Assembly: GCA_031269735.1 (NCBI GenBank)
Contig: JAISYS010000042.1
Span: forward strand, 1 to 64,000
Source: Candidatus Endomicrobiellum cubanum
GTDB lineage: Bacteria > Elusimicrobiota > Endomicrobiia > Endomicrobiales > Endomicrobiaceae
Reading direction: 5' to 3'
DNA: 64,000 nt
Each line of letters opens with the position of its first letter. Position 1 is the first letter of the stretch. Position numbers and translations under genes: made by a program. The notes beneath the pieces are model-generated. The model was not told the origin of the DNA, did not search any database, and saw nothing but the letters and a program-made list of their open reading frames with translations. Positions 28,931 through 38,090 of the stretch are shown in pieces.

Positions 28931-29200
28931 CTAGGCATAAATAATACCATCCTTAGCTATCTTTTCTATACTACGTTTATTATCCTTACATAGAGATACA
29001 ATCCATCTCATTTCTTCGTCAGAAAATCCTTCTCTTGTTTTTATTACAAGATTTGGCATCTCTATAGTACATTTTTTGAATCCAAAAACAGGGTCTGGAA
29101 GTTCAAAAGAGACATTTATAATATCATCGCACGCAATAAGGACACCTTGTAATTCCCTACCTTGCATATAAAATGTACCAAAGGGTAACAACTTAGACAT
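28931..29200 (-). CDS. DUF4160-partner-like protein, family member 4
   Basis: CTIEMPNLVIKTREGFSDEEMRWIVSLCKDNKRSI resembles 13806..14069 family. Confidence 0.4.
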   Translation of the reverse strand: MSKLLPFGTFYMQGRELQGVLIACDDIINVSFELPDPVFGFKKCTIEMPNLVIKTREGFSDEEMRWIVSLCKDNKRSIEKIAKDGIIYA

Positions 29201-29217
29201 CCTTTTTAACTCCCCTT

Positions 29218-29757
29218 CTAAATCTTTTTAATAAACATAATAGCTGTACATTTACATGGTGGAGCTCCACACACTTTACATTTATATTTTTTACACAACG
29301 ATTCATACTTCCAGTATTCCTTTATTTCATCTTCAGCATAAAAGCCAAACTTATTCAACAACTCTACTATATAATCACTTCTACAATACTTCCGTATAGG
29401 AAATACAATAATATTGCATTTAGATTTTATTAAATTCACACATGCTGCTCCTAATAAACGACTACCAATACCTCTAAACCTAAATAAGCTGTCTACTAAC
29501 AAAACACTTATCTTACCTTGAATAAATTCAGTACCCTTACCATGCAATGGATTATATGAATCTATATATAAAATATCATAGGCAATAAATCCTAGCACAT
29601 CATCAGCATTACAAGCTACTTCAATTTTACTGTATGGAATAACACCAGAATACATATTATTAAAATACCTCTTCAATAATGACTCTGATAACCGTAATGT
29701 AGCTGGTGTAACATCCTGAATTGAATAATTATCGTATGACATAAGATTGTTACTCAT
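29218..29757 (-). CDS. GNAT-like N-acetyltransferase with C-terminal Cys cluster
   Basis: LFRFRGIGSRLLGAACVNLI; C-terminal CKVCGAPPCKC. Confidence 0.65.
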   Translation of the reverse strand: MSNNLMSYDNYSIQDVTPATLRLSESLLKRYFNNMYSGVIPYSKIEVACNADDVLGFIAYDILYIDSYNPLHGKGTEFIQGKISVLLVDSLFRFRGIGSRLLGAACVNLIKSKCNIIVFPIRKYCRSDYIVELLNKFGFYAEDEIKEYWKYESLCKKYKCKVCGAPPCKCTAIMFIKKI

Positions 29758-29765
29758 ACTACCTT

Positions 29766-30122
29766 CTATTCTTCTAAATTAAACCTAATTGGTTTCAGAA
29801 ACAATACGTTACCAATTGGTACACCAGACTGTAAAGTTATTGTATCCCAACCAACATTTTTTAGATGTAAAACTAATTCATTTTCGATATCTTCCGTCAT
29901 AATTATAGAATTATCCTGTACGACTAGTTTACTGCCTTCAAGCGACCGAATTAACATTATTTCTTCATTTAATTCAAACATTAATCCAGTGGTAACTGTT
30001 ACCTCACACATAGAATACACTTCTAAAGGTTCTTTAAGATAGGCACTTAAGATAAATATATAGCCTTCCTTATCTACGCTATAGGGTAATACTGCATCTT
30101 GGTATAGCTTAACAACGTTCAC
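29766..30122 (-). CDS. dUTPase-fold-like protein with degenerate active-site motifs
   Basis: LPYSVDKEGY...VTVTTGLMFEL...LIRSLEGSKLVVQDNSIIMTEDIENELVLHLKN aligned by eye with dUTPase motifs 1-3. Confidence 0.4.
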   Translation of the reverse strand: MNVVKLYQDAVLPYSVDKEGYIFILSAYLKEPLEVYSMCEVTVTTGLMFELNEEIMLIRSLEGSKLVVQDNSIIMTEDIENELVLHLKNVGWDTITLQSGVPIGNVLFLKPIRFNLEE

Positions 30123-30177
30123 CTAATTTCTCCTTTCTAATTTATTTTAATTTTATTAAGTATACCCAAAAATAAGA

Positions 30178-32220
30178 TTATTCTTTCACGCTATATACTA
30201 AATTCTGTACAATAGTGGGGCCTCCAAAAATAAATACATTCTCTAATTCTATTTTTAATAATCGCATTCTTTCATCCATATTAAAATGGACGGAATTATC
30301 TGCAAGTAGTATAGAACTATCACTTATAGCGGCTAAACTGGCACCTGCTAGAGCGTCAGGAAAATTTTTACCAGTAGCTAAGGCTATAGATTTTTCTTTC
30401 CATTCCGTTACGCCAACGCCAGTAAATTCACCCATATTCTCAAAAATCAACCAAGAAGTTTCATACCTGTCTGCTCCACCTATACGTGTAACAGACTTTA
30501 CACCTAAATCTTTAAGCTGAGTAACCACTGCATCAGAGATAGCACCTTTTCCACCTACTATAATAGCTTCTTGAATATTATATTTATTCAACACATCAAT
30601 AGCGCTCTGTATCAATTCATCTTTTCCAGAATATAAAATGGGCAACCATGCTTTTGCTGCTAAAGGCGCTGCCGATAACGCATCTGCATACACATCATTA
30701 CTTGCTATAACTACTTTAGTAAACGGTATAGTTTTTCTTAACTCTATAGCCAAGTTACTGGCTGGAATATGAACCACATTAAATTTACTCAACTCTGTGT
30801 CTACTATATACTGAAATCTCGAATTACCATCAATTAAATACACAGTGCTTGGATTTAATCTATTTAATTCTCTTAAAACTATGGAATCAATGCTATCTGT
30901 TTTACTCAAAAGCAGAGGCGCTTGCTTGGAATATGCAAAAGTTACAGCGGCTAAAGCATCGTTAAATACATCACCGTTAGCTATAACAACATTTTCCACT
31001 CGTTTGTTTGGATTACTAGCCTTATACTCTTTTTCAAATTGCACACTAATACGCTCTGACGTGCCATATCTATCATTACCATACAATCTAGTAGCTGCTT
31101 TAGTAACAAATGGCCCATTAAGCAACCCCTGTGTAACTCCATATCGAGACGTGGTTACTTCTACATATCTATCAGACACCACTTTACCAAAAACTGTTAG
31201 GTAATAATCATCACGTTGAATCAGTAATTTATAACCACTAGGTATTCTATTGAAATCTTCAACTGCTATATACACTCTATTATTCACTATTGGGACTTTT
31301 AAGTTTGTATTCAACCCCTCATACATTAATCTGACGTATCTATCGCCTTTATCTGTAGTATTCTCTATATACTTTGAATATTTATCAATTTGAGATTGTT
31401 GCCAAGAATTAGACATCCCTTCTTTTCCAATAACTATAACAGGCTTTTCTATATCATAATATATTACAGCATTATCATCCCAAGCCGCTACAGCTATATT
31501 TGTAAAAATCTGCTCTGCATCTACACATAATCGACCATCAATTGTTCGCACATTCAAATTGGCCACATAATCATTAGTTACATGCGTAACAGAACTTGTT
31601 ACAGAAGAAATCAATGACGATTCTGGCTCTTCTAAATTAGCATCATCTGCAACGACAAATACTCTCACATAAAAATCAGGAGCACCCAATTTTATCTTGT
31701 ACATAACGTTTTCAGTCCTACACTGCAATGTATAATTATGGTCTACTAATCTATACAAATTATAAGATTGAGATTCTGACGATTGAACAGACTCTAATAT
31801 TACACGACCATTTACTAAAGAGTAACCTTTAACTGTCTCAATAGTTAAATTATAAACATTCTCTGAACCAGAAAATTCTATTAAAGAACCTTTCTTAACA
31901 AATAAAATAGAGTCAGTGCCGAATTCACTATCTTTTATAACTCCAAGCACTCTTACAAACCCAGATTCCCCATCTGTAACAAAACTATCATCTTCTCTTG
32001 TTATTTGATTAACTTCATATAATACTTCGCGTAACTCACTATTTTTCATTACATATCTAGTAATCCAGCTCACATCGTCATAAACATCTTCTCCACTCAC
32101 ATATGGAAGATGCTCAGAACCACTCTCTTTATCTCCTATCATATCAAAAGTATCATAGTCAGCATATAGGGGCAATGTGAATAAAAATAACAAGACACAT
32201 AATACAATTAACTTTTTCAT
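30178..32220 (-). CDS. secreted protein with cell-wall-binding (CWB2-type) repeats
   Basis: Signal peptide MKKLIVLCVLLFLFTLPLYA; RLYGNDRYGTSERIS..., VTRIGGADRYETSWLI... repeats. Confidence 0.75.
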   Translation of the reverse strand: MKKLIVLCVLLFLFTLPLYADYDTFDMIGDKESGSEHLPYVSGEDVYDDVSWITRYVMKNSELREVLYEVNQITREDDSFVTDGESGFVRVLGVIKDSEFGTDSILFVKKGSLIEFSGSENVYNLTIETVKGYSLVNGRVILESVQSSESQSYNLYRLVDHNYTLQCRTENVMYKIKLGAPDFYVRVFVVADDANLEEPESSLISSVTSSVTHVTNDYVANLNVRTIDGRLCVDAEQIFTNIAVAAWDDNAVIYYDIEKPVIVIGKEGMSNSWQQSQIDKYSKYIENTTDKGDRYVRLMYEGLNTNLKVPIVNNRVYIAVEDFNRIPSGYKLLIQRDDYYLTVFGKVVSDRYVEVTTSRYGVTQGLLNGPFVTKAATRLYGNDRYGTSERISVQFEKEYKASNPNKRVENVVIANGDVFNDALAAVTFAYSKQAPLLLSKTDSIDSIVLRELNRLNPSTVYLIDGNSRFQYIVDTELSKFNVVHIPASNLAIELRKTIPFTKVVIASNDVYADALSAAPLAAKAWLPILYSGKDELIQSAIDVLNKYNIQEAIIVGGKGAISDAVVTQLKDLGVKSVTRIGGADRYETSWLIFENMGEFTGVGVTEWKEKSIALATGKNFPDALAGASLAAISDSSILLADNSVHFNMDERMRLLKIELENVFIFGGPTIVQNLVYSVKE

Positions 32221-33290
32221 TCTACAGTCTCCTCTTGAATTACAAAACTAAATTTAGATAAATTCTTATAAGAATGTTTATAAGTTTCAAGCAATATTAC
32301 ATTTATATATGGACTATCATTATTTTGTGAAGGCGTAACTCTAAAATTACACACCACTTCTTTTGTAGCCCCAGCATTTACTTCAGAAAAATAAGGGTCT
32401 ACTATTGTCTTATTTCCATTCCCAAATGTTATATAAATACGCTTATTATATCCATTTTTTACTTGAAAATAATAAGAGTAAACTCCTTCGCTGTAGTAAT
32501 AATCAATGTTTTCTATATTCACATTACCTGTATCGTAAATAATCTTTTCATTATCTGAACTCGCTGGGGCTTCATACACAGTATCTACAGATTCAATTTT
32601 ATACTCAATATCTTCACGAAATAATTCAACTTCTTCTTCATTGCCCACTACGGTAAAAGATATACTATCTTCAATAATGGGTAATGTTAATTCTTTATTT
32701 TCTGGTAAAGACATTGTAGTTTCAGAATAGATAAAATTCAATACTATACCCTCAGTCTTGGCTACCAAATCTAAAGTAACAACAGCTTCATTTCCACTAG
32801 GAGAAATACTATACTTAACCAAATTAAGAGTAGCGAAATCATTATCTAACAACTCTATAACCTTACCTGTAGTTTCTACTGAAACAGTTATTAACTCTCG
32901 TATTTTTTCATTGCCGTCAACGTCAATAACTGAAATGTAAAAAGATGCAGAAGATTCATTCATGGGTACTTCTATTAACTCTGTATCTTTATTACCTATA
33001 AACGAATTATCTTCTAGCAATAACTCTACATCAACAATGTCTTCAGATTTTACATATATACCCAACTGCAATAAAACTTTGGAGGCTACTTCATCTACAA
33101 TATCATTCACAAGCGTTACATCTACATCATCACTAGCATACAATATTTCTCCATCTTGCTCAACAGCAACCGTGTCTACCACATTCTCTGTATCGGGAAT
33201 GTCTGCTTCTTCGTCCTTGTTAAACACATTCTGTACTACTGAACAACCTGAAATACATATTGCCAAAATGATAATCAAAATTAAACGCAT
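32217..33290 (-). CDS. lipoprotein
   Basis: Signal peptide with lipobox ILAICISGC. Confidence 0.6.
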   Translation of the reverse strand: MRLILIIILAICISGCSVVQNVFNKDEEADIPDTENVVDTVAVEQDGEILYASDDVDVTLVNDIVDEVASKVLLQLGIYVKSEDIVDVELLLEDNSFIGNKDTELIEVPMNESSASFYISVIDVDGNEKIRELITVSVETTGKVIELLDNDFATLNLVKYSISPSGNEAVVTLDLVAKTEGIVLNFIYSETTMSLPENKELTLPIIEDSISFTVVGNEEEVELFREDIEYKIESVDTVYEAPASSDNEKIIYDTGNVNIENIDYYYSEGVYSYYFQVKNGYNKRIYITFGNGNKTIVDPYFSEVNAGATKEVVCNFRVTPSQNNDSPYINVILLETYKHSYKNLSKFSFVIQEETVE

Positions 33291-33298
33291 AGAAACTC

Positions 33299-33883
33299 CT
33301 AAGATACAGACTTTTCGATTACAATTTGTGCTATAGCTGGGTTATCAACTTGTTGCACACACACTAACTCTATAAAATCCTCACTATATTCATCCAAATT
33401 CAAAGTGTAAGTTGAATTATTATACTTAAACCATAACATCAATAACTCTCTTATCACCTCGAAATTCCCCTGTCTAAATGGATGTATATTATAAAAAGCA
33501 GATAGAATTTTACTAACATTAGATACTAATTCCACTCTATCAGATGAGTATTCATCAAACAATAGTAATAAATCTTGCAATCTTGACGATATTTCCTCAT
33601 AATCACAAAAAACACTATGGATATTATCTTCATCCATATAAAAGTTGCCTTTACGAAAAGACCCTGCCCAATTCACCAAATCCCTAAATAAAGCTTTATG
33701 CACATTTTTAACATGTGTGACAGTAAACTTTCCATGTACAGGATTAACTCTAAAATCTTTTATTTTTGCATCAATATATATCTTATACATATCGACATAC
33801 TCATCAAAAAGTATAACATTACACTTATTTTTCAATATTGAGCTTCCTGCATAACAATAAGAATCTGGTTGTTGATAAAACAT
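33299..33883 (-). CDS. Fic-like protein with degenerate active site
   Basis: Same family as 22447..23094 (FRVNPVHGKF, VHKALFRDLVNWAGSFR) but motif reads IHPFRQGNFEVIR. Confidence 0.65.
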   Translation of the reverse strand: MFYQQPDSYCYAGSSILKNKCNVILFDEYVDMYKIYIDAKIKDFRVNPVHGKFTVTHVKNVHKALFRDLVNWAGSFRKGNFYMDEDNIHSVFCDYEEISSRLQDLLLLFDEYSSDRVELVSNVSKILSAFYNIHPFRQGNFEVIRELLMLWFKYNNSTYTLNLDEYSEDFIELVCVQQVDNPAIAQIVIEKSVS

Positions 33884-33889
33884 TTAACT

Positions 33890-34156
33890 TTATCCCCTTA
33901 CATTATGATTTTCATCAAATATTGCTAATTCCTTTTGATACATATTTTGTATAAGTGTAAAAATGATATTAGCATCCTGATACTCGCTCCAAATACTTTC
34001 ACACCCTAATACATATGGAGCTATCTCTTCTACTTCCAATAATCCTGCTGCATACTTATCCAATAAACCTACTATCTCCATAGAAACATCTTTTTGCCTG
34101 CATATTTTTTCAAAAACATACATACCATCTTTACGCCCATCTTCATAAGTTAACAT
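33890..34156 (-). CDS. hypothetical protein upstream of degenerate Fic
   Basis: ORF. Confidence 0.45.
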   Translation of the reverse strand: MLTYEDGRKDGMYVFEKICRQKDVSMEIVGLLDKYAAGLLEVEEIAPYVLGCESIWSEYQDANIIFTLIQNMYQKELAIFDENHNVRG

Positions 34157-34172
34157 TACAGAATAGTCTCCT

Positions 34173-34796
34173 TCACTTTATACTAAAACTATCCACTTTA
34201 ACCGAGCAAAATGAACCATCCCCTTGCAAATTACAAAACTGCTTATACGTATCCTTAGCGGCTAATGAATTCCAAACTCCATTGTATAAAAATATAGTAG
34301 ATGCTCCGTTACGAACTCTTTTATCAACTAAAACAGCCATGTTTGCAAACATCGTATCTTCGCTGCTCATGGGTACTCTCACAAACAAATACGGAACACT
34401 GACTATTAAACGATACTCCATGTTAGCTACTGATAATAAACTAGAAATTTCCAATACATCATACAATTTGCAAACTTTAATCTTTTTCCTAAATAAGTTA
34501 GATATACAACTATAAGCTAAAATAGTTTTACTACTTCCTGGCTTTGAACATACAATCACATTCTTAAACTTAAATCTAGTTGATGATATATCTTCGTATA
34601 GTTTATTCAAATAATTTACATAAATATCTCCATACGCTTGTGTCACCAAAGCTTTATTAAACATTAAATCTCTATACTGCTCTGGTATGTCTACATAATC
34701 TACGGAATCATACACAGAATCTATTCCAGACCTGCATTCACATACACTCCCATCTAGTAATAGCCCTGTATCTCCACACAAATCGCAATAACTCAT
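34173..34796 (-). CDS. DnaC/DnaI-like helicase loader
   Basis: N-terminal CDLCGDTGLLLDGSVCEC zinc motif; P-loop CSKPGSSKTILAYSCISNLF. Confidence 0.6.
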   Translation of the reverse strand: MSYCDLCGDTGLLLDGSVCECRSGIDSVYDSVDYVDIPEQYRDLMFNKALVTQAYGDIYVNYLNKLYEDISSTRFKFKNVIVCSKPGSSKTILAYSCISNLFRKKIKVCKLYDVLEISSLLSVANMEYRLIVSVPYLFVRVPMSSEDTMFANMAVLVDKRVRNGASTIFLYNGVWNSLAAKDTYKQFCNLQGDGSFCSVKVDSFSIK

Positions 34797-34803
34797 TAAA
34801 ATG

Positions 34804-35133
34804 TCACTTCCATATCTTGTCTTTTATCTTTTCTAATAATGCATTATTATGATACTTTAACATCAGCCCCTTTTTCTCAGGAAACAATTCACAAAGTAGC
34901 TCCAATTCCTTACTACTACAATCTTCTTTTACTTTAACTTTAATATCACTGCACATTACACTTAAAAATGAAAGCAATTGCAACGGAATACTATCATCCA
35001 ATTCAATAAACACACTATCCCATCTAGTTGATAATACCATCCATTTGGCTGTAGCTTGCTTCAATGTTTTTGTAACTATGTGCAAACCTTCATAAGGCCC
35101 TCCCTTATCCTCACGAGTAATATACAAATTCAT
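34804..35133 (-). CDS. hypothetical protein
   Basis: ORF, ATGA-type overlap with the next gene. Confidence 0.45.
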   Translation of the reverse strand: MNLYITREDKGGPYEGLHIVTKTLKQATAKWMVLSTRWDSVFIELDDSIPLQLLSFLSVMCSDIKVKVKEDCSSKELELLCELFPEKKGLMLKYHNNALLEKIKDKIWK

Positions 35134-35663
35134 AGCTCTAACCCACAGATATACAAATACTGTGCGACAGCAGATACTCCTTCTTTTAGTCCTAAATCTT
35201 CTAAAACTAACATAATCACAAATAAACGCTTCAACTGTGACATTTCAATATTATTAACAGCATTTCGTATAGCTGGAATAACAGAATGACGTTTTTCATA
35301 TAATTGCTTATCTTGCAAATACTTAAGCGCTGCTCTTAAAGTTTCTGCTGTAAACCCTAAATAGTTCACATCAGCCAAAGAAAGTTTATTTACCTTTGTG
35401 AACATAACAATGTGAGTAAAAGCTGTCATACTCTTTACAGCTTCAAACAATTGTTCTATAAAAACTTGAATATTGTCAGAAACCAATTGATTCTGTGCCT
35501 GTATCTCATAAACAGTCTTATCCAACTTTACTTGATATGCATTTTCTAGTTTATGTTTTGCGGAACGCATTATTCGCGAAATATCATTTTCACTGTACTC
35601 TATTCTCAGTATATTTTCAAAGGATAATAAAATATCTTGTAAATTTGACAAATCATAAATCAT
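35130..35663 (-). CDS. hypothetical helical protein
   Basis: ORF, operon overlap. Confidence 0.45.
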   Translation of the reverse strand: MIYDLSNLQDILLSFENILRIEYSENDISRIMRSAKHKLENAYQVKLDKTVYEIQAQNQLVSDNIQVFIEQLFEAVKSMTAFTHIVMFTKVNKLSLADVNYLGFTAETLRAALKYLQDKQLYEKRHSVIPAIRNAVNNIEMSQLKRLFVIMLVLEDLGLKEGVSAVAQYLYICGLEL

Positions 35664-35815
35664 AAATCATCCTCATCTTCTTTCTTTAACGGTACAAGTT
35701 CTTTATCCTTATTAACACAAAAAGCATAATCAAAAGGGCAATCCAAACACCTTATATGCCTGCTTATACTTAAAATATCCACTACTCTCTCGTTATTTTT
35801 ATCCACAATTGTCAT
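35660..35815 (-). CDS. 51-aa small protein with CLDCPFDYAFC motif
   Basis: Translated by hand: MTIVDKNNERVVDILSISRHIRCLDCPFDYAFCVNKDKELVPLKKEDEDDL; overlaps start of next gene. Confidence 0.4.
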   Translation of the reverse strand: MTIVDKNNERVVDILSISRHIRCLDCPFDYAFCVNKDKELVPLKKEDEDDL

Positions 35816-35825
35816 AAAATCTCTC

Positions 35826-37007
35826 CTAAATAACTATGATAGTGGCCGCCAACATATTCATACTACATCTATACTCGTAATAACCTTCTTCTTGTGGTAT
35901 AAATTCAATAACATTATCTCCTTTTTTAAGAGTAACATAAAGACCTAATTCTTCACATATAAATACGCTATTACAAGCAGTTAAATTTTCAACTTTTATT
36001 GTCCATTTAACAGGTATACCATGTGTCACAACTATATCCTTATAAGACTGCTGTAACTCTGTTGTGACAGTTTGAATCCCATCTTTAATAGAGGAAGTAT
36101 CTGCCTCATAAGCCACAGATGTTTCACTGACTAAAAATCCTGATATAACTAAACCACTCATAAACATTAAAACACCACATATTATAATAAAAACAGATGC
36201 TATTATATTAAGTTTATATTTATATAGCACCTTTTTGCAAAAATGAATTACAAACATAATAGGTAAAGTTCCTAAGCAAAATATAAAACCAATTAACATT
36301 CCAGTTGTAACTGAACCGCTGCTCATTGCAACCACCTGAATTCCAAGTAAACTTGAGCATGGTATTACAGCTGTTAATAAACCAGCTACACCAGAACTAA
36401 CTCCCTTCTCTCTTTGCTTTGGAATATTTAGCATATTAACATCGATAATACCCAACCTTAATAATCCACATACTAAGATTAACACTCCAACTAAATGTCG
36501 TATTTGTAAGTCTAAAGCTATTCCAACAAATGCAGAGATTCCACCTAATAAAGTATAAGCTACTATTCTTCCTGCATTATACATCAAAATATTATTTTGA
36601 TACGCACAAATTCCACCACATACACAAGCACAATGCATAGAAGATAACAGAGCTATTAAAAATATCGAAAATATTGAAATACCCTCGTATAACACAGCAA
36701 TATTTTCAATAAAACTTAAAATGGAAGTAAATAATGAAATACAGATTACTAAAAGTATTGTTATAATGGATACAATAGCCATTTTTAAGTTAAATATAGT
36801 TTTACGTATAGACAGCTTTAGATTATACGATTTTAAGGTTCTTTCTATGTCCTCTCTTCGTAGGATATTATTATTATATACAACCGTAATATTGTTACCT
36901 TGAATCTTAGTATCTTTAATTCCTTTTACCTTGTTTACTCTACTCTTTAACTTACTAGTATCAAAATCAGTAATATTAAAACACTTAAAACCAGCAACCT
37001 TACTCAT
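35826..37007 (-). CDS. HMA-like + TauE/SafE-type (urease-accessory UreH-like) membrane transporter + C-terminal cupredoxin-like domain
   Basis: N-term HMA-like fold pattern, SSMHCACVCGGICAYQNN, multiple TMs, C-terminal CNSVFICEELGLYVTLKKGDNVIEFIPQEEGYYEYRCSMNM. Confidence 0.65.
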   Translation of the reverse strand: MSKVAGFKCFNITDFDTSKLKSRVNKVKGIKDTKIQGNNITVVYNNNILRREDIERTLKSYNLKLSIRKTIFNLKMAIVSIITILLVICISLFTSILSFIENIAVLYEGISIFSIFLIALLSSMHCACVCGGICAYQNNILMYNAGRIVAYTLLGGISAFVGIALDLQIRHLVGVLILVCGLLRLGIIDVNMLNIPKQREKGVSSGVAGLLTAVIPCSSLLGIQVVAMSSGSVTTGMLIGFIFCLGTLPIMFVIHFCKKVLYKYKLNIIASVFIIICGVLMFMSGLVISGFLVSETSVAYEADTSSIKDGIQTVTTELQQSYKDIVVTHGIPVKWTIKVENLTACNSVFICEELGLYVTLKKGDNVIEFIPQEEGYYEYRCSMNMLAATIIVI

Positions 37008-37638
37008 ATTGCACTTCTACTCCACTAAAACTAGTTGTTATATTATCACTCATTAGTCCTACTATATATGTGTTTAACGGCACTCCTCTTTTTCTAGCAA
37101 GAGATTTTAATTTCGCTACCATGTCTGCTCTGATATGCAAAGTAATCGAGCACATAGTCGCTGCTCCTAAAGCTTTAAAAAATACATGTTCTTGTAAATC
37201 GAAATATTTATCAAAATACATAAGCAACAACTCTTTATCTTGCTCGTTTACTGTGCACTCTTTTAACAATATACGTCCTAGCTGTTTAATTACAGTTGGG
37301 TCTTTCCTTACTGTGAACGTATCAACACGCTTACCCACACGTATTGATAAAACTATATCCCATGTCTGTACAAAAACAGTTATATCTTTATTCAGCACAT
37401 TTTTAACACGACCTATATACTCACGCACATTACCATAATACAATCTTTCTTCAAACTGTTTTGTCAGACTAACTAATTGCACAACATTACCTATGGCATC
37501 TTGTAAATCTAAAGTGCGCTGTCCTTTCAACCCTTTGTACAATCCTGCTAAAACTGATATTTCAAACACATCATGTATAGCTTGTCTGTTATTCAATAGT
37601 TGAAATACTACTTTTTTTGATACTTTAGATTGTACCAT
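37000..37638 (-). CDS. protein with C-terminal ribbon-helix-helix-like segment
   Basis: ITLHIRADMVAKLKSLARKRGVPLNTYIVGLMSDNI. Confidence 0.5.
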   Translation of the reverse strand: MVQSKVSKKVVFQLLNNRQAIHDVFEISVLAGLYKGLKGQRTLDLQDAIGNVVQLVSLTKQFEERLYYGNVREYIGRVKNVLNKDITVFVQTWDIVLSIRVGKRVDTFTVRKDPTVIKQLGRILLKECTVNEQDKELLLMYFDKYFDLQEHVFFKALGAATMCSITLHIRADMVAKLKSLARKRGVPLNTYIVGLMSDNITTSFSGVEVQYE

Positions 37639-37673
37639 GGTTTTTTATTATTTTCAGTGCCTTTCTATTAAGA

Positions 37674-37702
37674 AACTGCTTAGCGTATAAAGCTAAGCAG
37701 TT
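37674..37702 (-). terminator. perfect 11-bp stem hairpin at the downstream end of the pentamer tract
   Basis: AACTGCTTAGC-TTTATAC-GCTAAGCAGTT on the minus strand, then TCTTAATAG (weak U-tract); could instead be an operator of 37000..37638. Confidence 0.4.
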
Positions 37703-37725
37703 ACCTAAATCTCACCTAATCTATC

Positions 37726-38076
37726 TAGTCTAATCTACCCATATCGTACCTGACCTACTCTATTCCATCTCTATCCGAATCTTATCTTTTCCATCTCAAG
37801 TCAACACTCCTCCCCCCCCCCCTAACCTTCTCCATTTCTCTTCTAACCTATTCCGTTTCTTAGCGTTTCTATACAATTCCATTTCAACCCGTCTCAACCC
37901 CCTTCTTTTCCATTTCAACCCGTCTCAACTTACTCCTTTACTATTCTTCTCCATTTCTACTCAACTCTACTCAGACCATTTCTATTCCATTTCTCTTCTA
38001 TCCTAGCCTTTTCCATTTCTCATCTATCCTGTTCCATATCTAATCGTTACGCTTCAAGTCTTTTCCATTTCTTTTC
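37726..38076 (-). repeat. non-coding 5-nt-periodic purine-rich tract (GNNNN words with GAAATG-type hexamers), possible ncRNA or protein-binding array
   Basis: Plus strand parses as NNNNC pentamers separated by CATTTC/CATCTC/CGTTTC/CATATC hexamers; one out-of-pattern pentamer (37927-37931) and one 4-mer (37973-37976). Confidence 0.85.
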
Positions 38077-38090
38077 TTTTATGCTACTAT

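Noticed and set aside
37726-38076. CRISPR array interpretation of the repetitive tract
   Set aside because: No repeats of 23+ nt with uniform unique spacers and no cas1/cas2; the 5-nt grammar is a different kind of structure.
37726-38076. Low-complexity or coding-repeat interpretation of the tract
   Set aside because: Period is 5, not 3; many stop codons in all frames; strict C/G phase is beyond simple pyrimidine richness, so kept as an ordered array.
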